A DNA stretch of 64,000 nt from NCBI RefSeq assembly GCF_003205875.1, contig NZ_PUBZ01000082.1, positions 43,040-107,039 on the forward strand. Reading direction: 5' to 3'. This document shows, one piece after another, positions 34,590 through 44,323 of this stretch. The notes beneath the pieces were generated by a model. It was not told the origin of the DNA and ran no database searches. It saw only the letters and a program-made list of their open reading frames with translations. The stretch comes from Herpetosiphon llansteffanensis (GTDB lineage: Bacteria; Chloroflexota; Chloroflexia; Chloroflexales; Herpetosiphonaceae). Positions within the stretch are counted from its first letter, which is position 1, and every line of letters starts with the position of its first letter. The position numbers and the translations under genes are program-made.

Positions 34590-35561
34590 TTAGCGTTTGG
34601 CGCGTGGGTCAAGAGCGTCGCGCAAGCCATCGCCAATAAAATTGAAGCACAATGAACAAATAAAGATCGCCAGCCCCGGGAAGAAGGCTTGCCACGTATA
34701 TTTTTCCAGAATCGTGGTGTTGACACCTTTGAGCATATTGCCCCATGAAGCAGCTGGCAACTTGACCCCGAAGCCTAAGAAGCTCAATGCTGCTTCGGTA
34801 ATCATCACACCGCTCAAGGCCAACGAGGCATTAACGATGTTGGGAGCCAAGGCGTTTGGTACAAGGTGGCGGAACATAATCCGCAAGTTGGAAGCACCTA
34901 AGGCCCGCGAAGCAGAAACATATTCTTGCTCGCGTAAGCTCAAGATTTGGCCGCGCATCAAGCGTGCGCCACCAGTCCAACTAAAGAACACCAAGATCAA
35001 AATCAGCAGATTGACCGTTGGCTCAAGAATTGTCGAGATAATCAGCAGAATTGGCAGCAATGGCAAGGTATTGAGGAAGTCGACAAAGCGCATTGCAAAG
35101 GCATCGACAATCCCACCAAAGTAGCCACTCATCACGCCAATAATAATCCCGATCAATTCGCTGAGCAAGGTAACCGCAACCGCAATGTACAGCGATACGC
35201 GGCCTGCATACAGCAAACGGGTCAGCAAATCGCGGCCAATCCCATCTGAGCCAAGCCAGAAGGTAAGGGTCGTGCCGGCGGCAGTTCGAATCTCACCACC
35301 AATACTATTATAGTAAAGATTTTTAGGGACGACATATTCGGTACCTGGTGGTTGATCCTTTTTGGTAACGGCGGTATCAGTTTCGCCAAATGGCATAAAC
35401 AATGGCCCAAAGGTCACTGCCAAAATCATCAAAAACAAAACCACCACGCTTGCAACCGCAAAGCGGTGGCGTGAAAAGCGTTTGAGAATCTCAAGCCACG
35501 GGCGCTCATATTCTTCTTTTTTTGCCTCACGGGCCTCGACTTGAGTTGTTGAAACAGCCAT
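34590..35561 (-). CDS. oppC: Oligopeptide ABC transporter permease (OppC-type)
   Basis: 323 aa from ATG 35561, supported by AAAGGA upstream; an earlier in-frame start at 35576 lies before it. N-terminal cytoplasmic tail with OppC_N-like first helix (FAVASVVVLFLMILAVTFGPLF), a soluble loop, then five more membrane segments. The coupling-loop EAA motif is seen around YVSASRALGASNLRIMFRHLVPNA. Partner of OppB in the membrane channel. Confidence 0.93.
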   Translation of the reverse strand: MAVSTTQVEAREAKKEEYERPWLEILKRFSRHRFAVASVVVLFLMILAVTFGPLFMPFGETDTAVTKKDQPPGTEYVVPKNLYYNSIGGEIRTAAGTTLTFWLGSDGIGRDLLTRLLYAGRVSLYIAVAVTLLSELIGIIIGVMSGYFGGIVDAFAMRFVDFLNTLPLLPILLIISTILEPTVNLLILILVFFSWTGGARLMRGQILSLREQEYVSASRALGASNLRIMFRHLVPNALAPNIVNASLALSGVMITEAALSFLGFGVKLPAASWGNMLKGVNTTILEKYTWQAFFPGLAIFICSLCFNFIGDGLRDALDPRAKR

Positions 35562-35613
35562 GGATTTTCCTTTCACAAGGGTCGCTAAACCAATCGAAAA
35601 CTACGAGCCTCAA

Positions 35614-36681
35614 CTAGTCAAGTCGAATTCGTGGGTCAACAATGGTATAGAGCACATCAGCCAGCAAGGTAGCAAACACCAGCAAGATCGATGAGATCAG
35701 CAAGAAGGCCATTGCCAAGGGATAATCTTTGAGGTTGAGGGCGCTAATAAAGGTAAAACCGAGCGCCTTGTAGTTGAACACCGTTTCGGTAAACAACGCA
35801 CCGCCAAACACCCCAGGAATCGCAAATACGATGATTGTAATCAAGGGAATCAACGCATTGCGGAAGGCGTGCTTATAGATCACGACCCGTTCCTTGACCC
35901 CTTTAGCGCGGGCAGTCCGCACATAATCTTGGCTGAGCACTTCGAGCATACTGGCGCGCATAAAGCGGCTCCAGTTGGCCAAGTTGAGCATCGAAAGCAC
36001 GGTAACCGGCATCACCAAGTGCATGACCCGATCGAGGAACGAGCCAGCGACAACCGTACCGAGAACAGGCACTTCATAGTTGCGCAAGGCCAAAATATCG
36101 CCAGCAGGGAAATAGAACCAGCCATTGCGTTTAAACCACAGCGATACCGCAATAATCAAAAGCCCAAACCAGAAGGAAGGCAATGATAAGCCGATAAAGC
36201 TAAATGTGGTCAAAATATAATCAAAGAACGAATATTGGCGCACTGCCGAGAAGACCCCAAGCGGAATCCCCAAGACCAATGAAATGATCGTTGAGGTAAT
36301 CATCAGCCAGAGTGTATCGGGAAGTTTATCTTTAATAATGTCTAAGACGGGAGCATTGCGCTGGAACTTCCATGACGTACCCCAATCCCAGCGTAAAATC
36401 CCTTTGCGCTCGCCGACATATTGTTCAAGGCCAACTTTATCGAGCCACGTATCGCCAGCAAGCCACGTGGGATACCACAAGTACCATGGTTTATCAGCCC
36501 CGAGCAATTTTGCTTGGCGCTGAATATCCGCCTCACTCGGACGGCTCTTAGGGTCAGTATTTTGGCGTAACTCATCAAGGGGGCCACCAGGAGCCAAGGC
36601 AAACAGCGAGTAGATCACTGCCGATGAGAACAGGAGAACGAGAATCGCTTGAAACAAGCGCCGAATGAGATATACAGTCAT
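35614..36681 (-). CDS. oppB: Oligopeptide ABC transporter permease (OppB-type)
   Basis: 355 aa; GAGGT 5 nt upstream. Six predicted membrane helices, the first being AILVLLFSSAVIYSLFALAP. The extended loop after helix 1 is larger than in enteric OppB. The EAA coupling motif is YVRTARAKGVKERVVIYKHAFRNA. It opens the permease/ATPase part of the operon, 324 bp downstream of the first binding-protein gene. A hairpin in that gap probably tunes the ratio of binding protein to permease. Confidence 0.93.
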   Translation of the reverse strand: MTVYLIRRLFQAILVLLFSSAVIYSLFALAPGGPLDELRQNTDPKSRPSEADIQRQAKLLGADKPWYLWYPTWLAGDTWLDKVGLEQYVGERKGILRWDWGTSWKFQRNAPVLDIIKDKLPDTLWLMITSTIISLVLGIPLGVFSAVRQYSFFDYILTTFSFIGLSLPSFWFGLLIIAVSLWFKRNGWFYFPAGDILALRNYEVPVLGTVVAGSFLDRVMHLVMPVTVLSMLNLANWSRFMRASMLEVLSQDYVRTARAKGVKERVVIYKHAFRNALIPLITIIVFAIPGVFGGALFTETVFNYKALGFTFISALNLKDYPLAMAFLLISSILLVFATLLADVLYTIVDPRIRLD

Positions 36682-37005
36682 GCGGTACCTCTAAAGATGC
36701 TTGAAATGGTTAATTGCCGACAAGATAAATGGTTCTTAACTAGTACACTCTGTTACGGCAAATTACGTTCAAAAAAAGTGCATTGAATTTTTTAGGTTTG
36801 GAAAACTGGCCTATTGTACCATTTATCTCGCATTACAAAAAAAACCACACAAGCACGACAATCACTGTCTGGTGGTTCATATCCGGGCGTGACAACATTG
36901 TCTTGATTTAACTGTTTATGGTGCTCACAAAAAGCTGTGGGAAGGCGAGGGATCGACTACGGAGCCACGTGCAAGCACGCAGCTCCGTAATGGGGAGCAA
37001 ACCAA
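36682..37005 (-). other. Intercistronic region between binding-protein gene and oppB
   Basis: 324 bp without a gene. It contains the long hairpin at 36958-36989, an AT-rich stretch, and a TACAAT -10-like hexamer on the minus strand near 36815 that lacks a good -35. Nothing else identifiable. Confidence 0.5.
36958..36989 (-). terminator. Nested hairpin after the first peptide-binding-protein gene
   Basis: TACGGAGC (36958-36965) pairs with GCTCCGTA (36982-36989). Inside, CGTG pairs with CACG around CAAG, giving an almost fully paired 32-nt structure. No T-tract follows. It may be a partial terminator or a 3'-end stabiliser that keeps the binding-protein mRNA more abundant than the permease mRNA. 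Confidence 0.6.
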
Positions 37006-38961
37006 TTACTTGGTAATATCCCAGGTTTCGATGTTCCAGAAGTCAACTTGGCTGGTTGGGTTCAAGTCCAAGCCGCTAACCTTGACGTTGTATGCACCAA
37101 CATTGACGCGTTGGTACAATGGGAAGGTTGGCAATTCGGCATTGAAGACTTTTTGAGCTTCGATGACCAAAGGAATGCGCTTGGCGCGGTCGGTTTCAGC
37201 TTGTGAAGCCAATGCAGATGCATCGTATTCAGGGCTACACCAGCCGGTGTTGTTTTGACCACCGTAGCTGTTTGCTTCGGTTGGAATTTGATCACAGAGG
37301 TACAGAGCGGTCGATGGCTCTGGGCCACTGACCCAAGCGTACAAGCCCAAGTCAAAGCGGCGGCCAGCCAAGATACCTTCTGCGCCGTTCTTGAACAAGA
37401 CATCGGTTGCTGGTACGAAGTTCAATTGAACATCGATACCGACAGCTTTCAAGTCTTCTTGGATCAATTGAGCAACGGCTTCGCGGGTTTGGTTGTTTTC
37501 GGTGGTGAAGAATTGGATCGTGAGCTTAGCACCATCTTTTTCAAGAATGCCATCAGCGCCAGCGGTCCAACCAGCTTCGGTCAAGAGAGCCTTAGCTTTT
37601 TCAACATCGTATTCGTATGGTTCCAAGCCTTCGCCGTTTGGTGGGTAAGCCCAGTGATCGGCTGGCAAGAAGGTGTTCATGACAACGGTCTTGCCGAACA
37701 AGACGTTATCGATGATTTGCTTGCGGTTGATTGCGAAAGCAACAGCTTGGCGCAATTTAACATCAGCGAAGATTGATGGTTGGCCATCATTGCGTTCTAC
37801 GCCGAAGTCCATGTGTTCCCACACGGTTGCTGGAACATATTGACCTTTGAGCGTGCCAGCAGCTTCGAGTTCGTCGAGCTTAGGAGCGTTAGCCAAGGTC
37901 AAACCAATTGAACCAACGACGTCAATTTCGCCGCTTTCCAATTGTTGCAAGACTTGATCTTCACTGGTCAGATACTTGAAGGTAACATTACCAATGATTG
38001 GGTAGCCTTTTTTCCAGTAGGTTTCGTTAGCAACCAACTTGGTGCTTTCTTGTGGGGTGTTTTCTGCAATCTTGTATGGACCGTAAGCCAATGGCTTGCT
38101 AGCGTAGTCGCTACCACCAATGGTTGCTGGGTCTTCACCTTCCAAAACGTGCTTTGGTTCAGGCCCAAAGGTGTTCAAGAAGTAGGTTGCATCGGTGTAA
38201 CCAGGAGCTGCGTACCATACCAAGGTTTTTTCGTCCTTGGCTTCGTATTTTTGGGTACGATCAAGTACAAAGCGGCTAGCGTTCTTGATGCCTGGATCTT
38301 GGTACAATTCAGCAGCAAACACGAAGTCAGCAGCGGTGATGGCGGTGCCATCTTCCCAAGTCAAGCCATCGATCAAGGTCCAAGTTACAACAACTTGTTC
38401 CAGTTCAAGGGCTTCGGTCAAGCTAGCGGTGTCGGTGATCAACTCGTCGTTGATGACGATGTTGCCTTCGTAGCTGCTGTCAACCGAAACGGTTTGGGTC
38501 ACTGCATCGCCATTTTCGAAGCTTGGCAAAGCGGTGAAACAAACTGGTTGGTATTCATAGTTCAAGGTGGTGAAACAAGCTGGTTGAATCGCTGACAACA
38601 CTTGGGTGGTGGCGCTTGATTGTGATTCAATGCCGAACAAGGTGTCTGGCGATTGGGTCATACCAATGATGATGGTTTTTTCTGGGTCGGTGCCAGGGCC
38701 TTCACCAGTGGTGCCGGTGCCAGCGGTTGGTTCTGCAGTTGCTTCAGCTTCAGCAGTTGGTTCAACAGTTGCATCCGTTTCGGTTGCAGCAGCGGTTGGT
38801 TCAGTGGTAGCTGCTGCTGCGCTATCTGTAGTTGCGGTTGCAGGGACTGTCGTTGCTGGAGCTGTGGTTGGAGTTGCCTCGCCGCCACAAGCAGCCAAGA
38901 CCGGAACAACAAGGACCAACATGAGCGCAAAGCTCATCAATTGGCGCTTTGATCGAAGCAT
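37006..38961 (-). CDS. Peptide ABC transporter substrate-binding lipoprotein (family 5), first copy
   Basis: 651 aa; AGGAGG 5 nt upstream. Signal peptide with lipobox LAAC (Cys25). A Thr/Ala/Pro/Glu-rich low-complexity linker of about 70 residues (27-95) tethers the domain away from the membrane. The SBP_bac_5 domain follows (VTWTLIDGLTWEDGTAITAAD; KLRQAVAFAINRKQIIDNVL). Codon use is strongly biased to a few codons and the promoter matches consensus well, both suggesting high expression. First gene of the peptide-import operon. It resembles the second copy (30585-32357) in domain layout but has the longer linker. Confidence 0.92.
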   Translation of the reverse strand: MLRSKRQLMSFALMLVLVVPVLAACGGEATPTTAPATTVPATATTDSAAAATTEPTAAATETDATVEPTAEAEATAEPTAGTGTTGEGPGTDPEKTIIIGMTQSPDTLFGIESQSSATTQVLSAIQPACFTTLNYEYQPVCFTALPSFENGDAVTQTVSVDSSYEGNIVINDELITDTASLTEALELEQVVVTWTLIDGLTWEDGTAITAADFVFAAELYQDPGIKNASRFVLDRTQKYEAKDEKTLVWYAAPGYTDATYFLNTFGPEPKHVLEGEDPATIGGSDYASKPLAYGPYKIAENTPQESTKLVANETYWKKGYPIIGNVTFKYLTSEDQVLQQLESGEIDVVGSIGLTLANAPKLDELEAAGTLKGQYVPATVWEHMDFGVERNDGQPSIFADVKLRQAVAFAINRKQIIDNVLFGKTVVMNTFLPADHWAYPPNGEGLEPYEYDVEKAKALLTEAGWTAGADGILEKDGAKLTIQFFTTENNQTREAVAQLIQEDLKAVGIDVQLNFVPATDVLFKNGAEGILAGRRFDLGLYAWVSGPEPSTALYLCDQIPTEANSYGGQNNTGWCSPEYDASALASQAETDRAKRIPLVIEAQKVFNAELPTFPLYQRVNVGAYNVKVSGLDLNPTSQVDFWNIETWDITK

Positions 38962-39125
38962 TCTTGCCTCCTACATCAATGAGTTCAAAAGCCGATTCCT
39001 AGAATCGAACGTTCCTGTATCAGAGGGACACAGGGCCAACATGGTTGGTACGCGACCACATCCTTGCTAATGGATTTTGGGGGATCCTCTAGGTAGTACA
39101 CGATGTGATCTGTATTCAGAGCTTC

Positions 39126-39153
39126 ATTATAACGATTAAAAAGCTGATGTCAA
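39126..39153 (-). promoter_or_regulatory. Strong promoter of the peptide transporter operon
   Basis: Minus strand TTGACA (39148-39153), 16-bp spacer, TATAAT (39126-39131): both hexamers perfect. The predicted leader to the start at 38961 is about 155 nt; no known riboswitch is recognisable in it. Confidence 0.75.
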
Positions 39154-39242
39154 AATTTGTAGTACTTTTTGCCTAAGCTTTGGGCAGTTTGCCCAACGAC
39201 CTAGGTAGTTATCTGAAAATATTCACGCTCAATTTGGGCAGT

Positions 39243-39286
39243 TTGCTCGCTCCAGCGGGGTAGTACTACCGCACTAGAGCGAGCAA
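39243..39286 (-). terminator. Terminator after ftsZ
   Basis: TTGCTCGCTC (39243-39252) pairs perfectly with GAGCGAGCAA (39277-39286). An inner stem, GCGG/GTAGT with ACTACCGC, is also nearly perfect. It starts 7 bp after the ftsZ stop and closes the dcw cluster. Confidence 0.75.
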
Positions 39287-39292
39287 CCATCG

Positions 39293-40465
39293 TTACTTGC
39301 GGCGCTCGCGGTTGCGCAAGAATGGTGGAATATCTAAATCGTCGTTGCTACCAAACGAGGTTGGCGGCGTAGGCCGTTGGGGTTGTTGCGGTTGCGGCGC
39401 TGGCCGTACTGGTTGTTGTTGGGTTGGTTGTTGATAGTTTGATTGTGGTTGGCTTGGTTGGCTTTGCGCCGATGGATAGGAACGTGAGCGATTGTTGCCT
39501 TGGGGCCGCGCTTGGTCAAAGCCCGTCGCAATAATCGTGATTTTCACTTCATCAGCTGGCAAGTTGGGGTCAATTCGTGCCCCGAAAATAATATTCGCAT
39601 CGGGGTCAGCAGCCTTCGAAATGATCTCAGCAGCTTCGTTGACTTCTAGCAAGCCCAAATCTTCGCCACCAGTCACGTTGAACAGCACGCCCTTGGCTCC
39701 GTCGATCGAAATTTCGAGCAACGGCGATGAGATGGCCATATTGGCTGCATCGATCATGCGATTATCGCCAATGCCATGGCCAATCGCCATCAAGGCTGTG
39801 CCTTGTTGCGACATAATCGTTTTTACGTCGGCAAAGTCGAGGTTAATCAAACCGCGGCTGGTAATCAAATCGGAGATCCCTTGAATACCTTGGCGCAGCA
39901 CATCGTCAGCCATGCGGAAGGCTTCGTTCATTTTGGTGTTTTTCGAAGCAATTTGCAGCAAGCGATCGTTTGGCACCACAATCAAGGCATCAACGGTTGG
40001 CTTAAGTTGGTCAATCCCCGATTCGGCAACTTTGCGGCGATGGTTGCCTTCAAATAAGAAAGGTCGGGTTACAACCCCAACTGTCAAAGCGCCAATTTCT
40101 TGGGCAATCGCTGCAATTACTGGCGAAGCACCAGTGCCAGTGCCGCCGCCCATGCCAGCAGTGATGAACACCATGTCCGAGCCACGCAACACATCGTGCA
40201 GCTCATCGTGGGTTTCTTCAGCAGCTTTTTGGCCAATCACCGGGTTGCCGCCAGAGCCAAGCCCACGGGTCAATTTATCGCCGATCCGCACACGAATCGT
40301 CGCAGGCGAGTGAATCAAGGCTTGAGCATCGGTGTTGACCGTAATAAATTCGACCCCTTGCAGGCCCGATTCGACCATGCGATCAACTGCATTCGAGCCG
40401 CCGCCACCAACCCCAATCACTTTGATTTGGGCGAAATTTTCAATTAAGTTGTTATTGAAATCCAT
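39293..40465 (-). CDS. ftsZ: Cell division protein FtsZ
   Basis: 390 aa tubulin-like GTPase that assembles the division ring. GGAGG is 9 nt upstream. N-terminal [17 protein letters not shown], tubulin signature [10 protein letters not shown], and [11 protein letters not shown] of the T7 synergy loop are present. A Gln/Pro-rich flexible linker (about 318-375) follows, then the C-terminal peptide [15 protein letters not shown], which binds FtsA and other partners. Last gene of the dcw cluster, 69 bp after ftsA and followed by a strong hairpin. Confidence 0.98.
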   Translation of the reverse strand: MDFNNNLIENFAQIKVIGVGGGGSNAVDRMVESGLQGVEFITVNTDAQALIHSPATIRVRIGDKLTRGLGSGGNPVIGQKAAEETHDELHDVLRGSDMVFITAGMGGGTGTGASPVIAAIAQEIGALTVGVVTRPFLFEGNHRRKVAESGIDQLKPTVDALIVVPNDRLLQIASKNTKMNEAFRMADDVLRQGIQGISDLITSRGLINLDFADVKTIMSQQGTALMAIGHGIGDNRMIDAANMAISSPLLEISIDGAKGVLFNVTGGEDLGLLEVNEAAEIISKAADPDANIIFGARIDPNLPADEVKITIIATGFDQARPQGNNRSRSYPSAQSQPSQPQSNYQQPTQQQPVRPAPQPQQPQRPTPPTSFGSNDDLDIPPFLRNRERRK

Positions 40466-40534
40466 AGTTAAGTTGCCTCCAGATCAGCACCAAAGCTCAG
40501 CAATGGCGTGGATCGACTGTAGCCAGATGCCGGT

Positions 40535-41782
40535 TTAGGGTAAAAACTCCCGTAACCACATTTTGAAGCGGTCGTAGGTTTGTTTCCAGTTGGTTGTTGC
40601 TGGTTGGCTCGCAGTGTGGCCGCCAACGCTGCCCATTCCATGACGCAAGCCCCAACGGACAAGCCCCACAGCCGTGGCATAGGGTGGTGCATCAATTGCT
40701 TCAGCTAATCCAGTCAAATTCGTTGGGATGCCAATTCGCACTGGCATGCCTAAAAGTTGGCGAGCCATCTCATCTAAGCCAGGCAATTGAGCCGAGCCAC
40801 CTGTCAGAACAATTCCCGCAGGCAACAGGCCTTCATAGCCAGAACGACGGATTTCATTGCCAATCATGTCGATCAGTTGTTCGGCGCGAGCTTGCAGAAT
40901 TTCGTTAAGTTCAAGCCGCGAAACTTGTTGATGTTCACCTGGTGAGAAGCCATCAGTATCAATCAAATCCTCGTCAGGATCATGGCTTTCAATATCGCTC
41001 ACTTTACCATAGCGTAGTTTAAGATATTCAGCGGTGTTATGCGGGGTGTGCAATACATAGACCAAATCGTTGGTGAAATGCGCGCCACCAATCGGCAATA
41101 CGACGGTATGCCAAATGCCGCCGCCAATAAAAATTGCAATATCGGTCGTGCCGCCGCCAATATCAACCAGCACAACCCCACGGCTTTTATCTTCTTCGCT
41201 GAGCACGGCCTCGCCCGAAGCCAAGGGTTGCAGCACAAGGTCGTCGATGCCAACCCCAGCCCGTTCAACGCTCTTGATTAAGTTTTGAATCGCCATCACT
41301 TCGCCAGTGACAATATGCGTTTCAACTTCAAGCCGATAGCCAGCCATGCCAACTGGGTCGCGAATGCCTTCATGGCCATCGACGATATAGGCGCGTGGAA
41401 TAACGTGGATGACTTCGCGTTGGGTGGGGATGGCAATCGCTTGGGCTGCTTCGACTGCCCGCGCCACATCAGTACGCGAAATTTCGTGGTCTGGGCGTGA
41501 GATCGCAACAACCCCACGACTGTTGACTGAGGAAATATGCCGCCCTGCAATCCCCACGAAGGCAGTGCCAATGCGGTAGCCAGAAAGGCGCTCGGCCTTT
41601 TCGACCGAGGTTGCAATCGCGCTCACAGCTTCATCGATATTGACGACAACGCCGCGATCAAGCCCTTTGGAAGGCGTGAGGCCCACCCCTAAAATATTGA
41701 CTTTGCCTGTATCGTGAACTTCAGCAACCAAAGTACAGATTTTGGTTGTACCGACATCAATACCGACAATGGTGCGATTCAT
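40535..41782 (-). CDS. ftsA: Cell division protein FtsA
   Basis: 415 aa actin-like ATPase that tethers FtsZ to the membrane. AAGGGG upstream. Phosphate-1 motif GIDVGTTKICTLVAEV, phosphate-2 VLVDIGGGTTDIAIF, adenosine motif GIVLTGGSAQLPG. The C-terminal amphipathic helix YDRFKMWLREFLP is the membrane-targeting sequence. The gene has its own TTGCAA-N17-TATAAT promoter about 55 bp upstream. Confidence 0.97.
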   Translation of the reverse strand: MNRTIVGIDVGTTKICTLVAEVHDTGKVNILGVGLTPSKGLDRGVVVNIDEAVSAIATSVEKAERLSGYRIGTAFVGIAGRHISSVNSRGVVAISRPDHEISRTDVARAVEAAQAIAIPTQREVIHVIPRAYIVDGHEGIRDPVGMAGYRLEVETHIVTGEVMAIQNLIKSVERAGVGIDDLVLQPLASGEAVLSEEDKSRGVVLVDIGGGTTDIAIFIGGGIWHTVVLPIGGAHFTNDLVYVLHTPHNTAEYLKLRYGKVSDIESHDPDEDLIDTDGFSPGEHQQVSRLELNEILQARAEQLIDMIGNEIRRSGYEGLLPAGIVLTGGSAQLPGLDEMARQLLGMPVRIGIPTNLTGLAEAIDAPPYATAVGLVRWGLRHGMGSVGGHTASQPATTNWKQTYDRFKMWLREFLP

Positions 41783-41836
41783 GGAAAACCCCTTGTGTTA
41801 GGCTAAAATGTTGCCTGTCAAGCAGGGTTGCTGGCG

Positions 41837-41865
41837 ATTATACGAGATAGCAGATCGCTTTGCAA
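41837..41865 (-). promoter_or_regulatory. Promoter of ftsA-ftsZ
   Basis: Minus strand TTGCAA (41860-41865), 17-bp spacer, perfect TATAAT (41837-41842), in the 254-bp gap between sbp and ftsA. It should allow ftsAZ expression independent of the mraZ promoter. The rest of the gap shows nothing identifiable. Confidence 0.7.
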
Positions 41866-42036
41866 CCACGCTGCATTGCGTCAACAACCTACACTAGGTC
41901 GCAGAAGAAGCTGGTTCATCAAGGCTAGAACAATGATCAATGTCGGGTTGCTCGAAATAACGAATGATGAGAGCGCGACATTGCAAAAAAGTGCATCCAT
42001 CAAGCGGAGCTTCGCCTTGGTTCTGGCTCTTTGCGC

Positions 42037-42381
42037 CTAGCCAACCAGATGTTGGCGAATGCGACTGGCATTTTCAAACAAACGGACACCAAAGGCCACC
42101 ACTGCCGCCAAATAGAGGTCGATGCCTAAGCGTTCGCCAAGAAACGCCAGCACAACCGCCAACACAGTGTTGCCAATTAATCCCGAGATAAAAATCCGAT
42201 TCCGATAGCGTTTTTCGATTGTGGCCCTGGTTGCGCCAACAATCGAATCAAGCGCCGATAAAACTGCCACCGCTGTGTAACGGGCAAATTGCGAGGGAAT
42301 CGTTAGGCCGGAAACAAGCCCAATCGCCACCCCAACTCCCAGCCCCGCCAGCGGAATCCACATAGCTTGTCGCTGCTCCAC
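42037..42381 (-). CDS. sbp: Small basic protein (DUF1290 family)
   Basis: 114 aa polytopic membrane protein starting at GTG 42381, with AAGGAG 7 nt upstream. Three helices (IPLAGLGVGVAIGLVSGL; YTAVAVLSALDSIVGAT; GLIGNTVLAVVLAFLGERLG). The RYRNRIFISGLIGN loop and the C-terminal GVRLFENASRIRQ are family hallmarks. The family sits in dcw clusters of monoderm bacteria (ylx/sbp genes of Bacillus, actinobacteria), where its function is poorly defined. 11 bp downstream of ftsQ. Confidence 0.85.
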   Translation of the reverse strand: MEQRQAMWIPLAGLGVGVAIGLVSGLTIPSQFARYTAVAVLSALDSIVGATRATIEKRYRNRIFISGLIGNTVLAVVLAFLGERLGIDLYLAAVVAFGVRLFENASRIRQHLVG

Positions 42382-42392
42382 CCATGTGCTCC

Positions 42393-43241
42393 TTATTGCG
42401 ACCCTTCCGTTGGCGTTGGAGTCGCCTGCGGTCGATAGTAGGGTTTTTCCGGTCGTAAATCAATAAATATCCACGCTGTATCGCTGGTTTGCACTTGTTG
42501 CAACGTTGCAAGTTTGCGATCAAGGCTAATCGGTTCGCCTGCCAAACGCCCAAACACAGCTTGCTTGGTGTCATTGTAAACCGAAAGCCCGTAGTATGGG
42601 TCCCACTCGTAGCGCGTCGGTTGCCAACCAAGCTCTTTGGGTATACGCAGATACAGGGTTTGGGCCAAATTCAAGGCATCGGTGTCAATATAGCTGCCCG
42701 CCGAAATTGGAATCGTGCGGGTATCGTAAATAATTAAGGTTGCAGTGGTTATCGAGGTAGCCAAGCCCAACACTTCGCCGCCAGCAGTCACTTCGTAATT
42801 GGTGCCGCCAACATTCCATACAACCGCTGCCTGCCGCTCTTGCACTCGCACCAAGACCCGCGCCGGTATTCGCAGTTGCACCGTGGCAGTAGCAACATAG
42901 GGATTTTGGCCAATCCGCGCAGCCACCGCCGCCGGATCAATATCCCAAATCGAGCGGCCTTGCAGGTCGGCCAATTGGCTAATTGTGGTCGCATCGACTG
43001 AGCGATTGCCTTCGATCTCTAAGTTGCCAACCACAAAGGCTGGCGAACGAAAGACAAAAATCAAGCAGCCAATGCTCGCCAGCAATAAAAACAAAGCCAA
43101 TAATTTGCCGTTCATGAGCATACTGCGCAGAATCGTGCGCGCGGTTGGCCGCACCATCGGCGTGCTGGTACGCACCCCAAGCGCAGTGCGCCCGCGTGGC
43201 TTGCGACTGATCATGCGGCCTGTCCGACGTGGATTACTCAT
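42393..43241 (-). CDS. ftsQ: Cell division protein FtsQ/DivIB
   Basis: 282 aa. Basic cytoplasmic N-terminus (about 1-45), single transmembrane helix ([18 protein letters not shown]), then POTRA domain ([20 protein letters not shown]) and FtsQ domain ([19 protein letters not shown]). It links the FtsL/FtsB complex to the divisome. The start overlaps the ddl stop by 4 bases (ATGA), so the two are translationally coupled. Confidence 0.9.
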   Translation of the reverse strand: MSNPRRTGRMISRKPRGRTALGVRTSTPMVRPTARTILRSMLMNGKLLALFLLLASIGCLIFVFRSPAFVVGNLEIEGNRSVDATTISQLADLQGRSIWDIDPAAVAARIGQNPYVATATVQLRIPARVLVRVQERQAAVVWNVGGTNYEVTAGGEVLGLATSITTATLIIYDTRTIPISAGSYIDTDALNLAQTLYLRIPKELGWQPTRYEWDPYYGLSVYNDTKQAVFGRLAGEPISLDRKLATLQQVQTSDTAWIFIDLRPEKPYYRPQATPTPTEGSQ

Positions 43242-44323
43242 CTGCCTCGCTCGTGGTAGCGCTCAATTGCCAAGTCGATCAAACGATCAAGCAATTCGCT
43301 ATAGCTGACTCCCGTGGCTTCCCACAATTTGGGATATTGGCTCATCGCCGTAAAGCCCGGGAAGGTATTAATTTCGTTGATATAGATTGCGCCAGTTTCG
43401 CGCTCAACAAAGAAATCGACCCGCGCCAAACCAGCACCATCAATTGCTTTGAAGGCGGTCACGGCCATGGCCCGCAATTGCTCGCTAGTCGCAGCATCAA
43501 GCTCCGCCGGAATTGCAAATTGGGTTTGGCCTTCAAGGTATTTGTCGGCGTAATCGTAAAAATCGTTGGCTGGCAGCACTTCGCCTGGCACTGAAGGCGC
43601 TGGATCATCGTTGCCCAAAATCGCAACTTCGATTTCACGGGCATTGATGCCTTGCTCAACCACAATCCGCCGATCGTAGCCAGCAGCCTCGGCCATACCA
43701 GCCGCCAGTTCGGCCCGATTGCTAACTTTGCTAATGCCAACGCTGCTGCCCAGGTTGGCTGGCTTAACGAACATTGGATAGTGCAAAGCAGCTTCTAGCT
43801 GCTCGTAGACCGCTTCGGGCTGTTGTTGCCAATCACGGCGCAAGACCAGTTGCCACGGCACTTGGGGCAAACCAGCAGCTGCAAAGGCCGATTTCATCAA
43901 GCCTTTATCCATGCCCACTGAGGCCGCCAATACGCCACAGCCAACGTAAGGTAGATTAGCTAATTCAAACACACCTTGAATCGTGCCATCCTCGCCAAAC
44001 GGGCCATGCAACACCGGAATAATCACATCGAGCGCGGCCATATTGGTTTGTTCGGGCAAGCTGCCAGCACTTTGCACAATTGCAGTTTCGCTGACCAAGC
44101 CTGCTTGGGGTGCACGCCCAAGCATCTTTTGGTCGGCCTGTTGCTCCAAAGCCAACAATGGATCGCCGCCGCTGAGCCATTGGCCGTTGCGGCTGATGCC
44201 AATTGGCACAACCGTATATTTTGCAGGATCAAGCGCATTCATCACCGCCCGCGCCGATTTCAACGACACTTCGTGCTCACCCGATTTACCGCCAAAGACA
44301 ATTCCAACCCGCCGTTTTGTCAT
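43238..44323 (-). CDS. ddl: D-alanine--D-alanine ligase
   Basis: 361 aa ATP-grasp enzyme making D-Ala-D-Ala for the peptidoglycan pentapeptide. Signatures: [42 protein letters not shown], and [20 protein letters not shown]. The last has the Tyr-Pro/Phe region typical of D-Ala rather than D-Lac ligases. Overlaps murB and ftsQ by 4 bases each. Confidence 0.97.
   Translation of the reverse strand: MTKRRVGIVFGGKSGEHEVSLKSARAVMNALDPAKYTVVPIGISRNGQWLSGGDPLLALEQQADQKMLGRAPQAGLVSETAIVQSAGSLPEQTNMAALDVIIPVLHGPFGEDGTIQGVFELANLPYVGCGVLAASVGMDKGLMKSAFAAAGLPQVPWQLVLRRDWQQQPEAVYEQLEAALHYPMFVKPANLGSSVGISKVSNRAELAAGMAEAAGYDRRIVVEQGINAREIEVAILGNDDPAPSVPGEVLPANDFYDYADKYLEGQTQFAIPAELDAATSEQLRAMAVTAFKAIDGAGLARVDFFVERETGAIYINEINTFPGFTAMSQYPKLWEATGVSYSELLDRLIDLAIERYHERGR

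Noticed and set aside
39061..39242. Riboswitch in the leader of the peptide-binding-protein gene
   Set aside because: The leader is about 155 nt and has short inverted repeats, but no known riboswitch core could be recognised.
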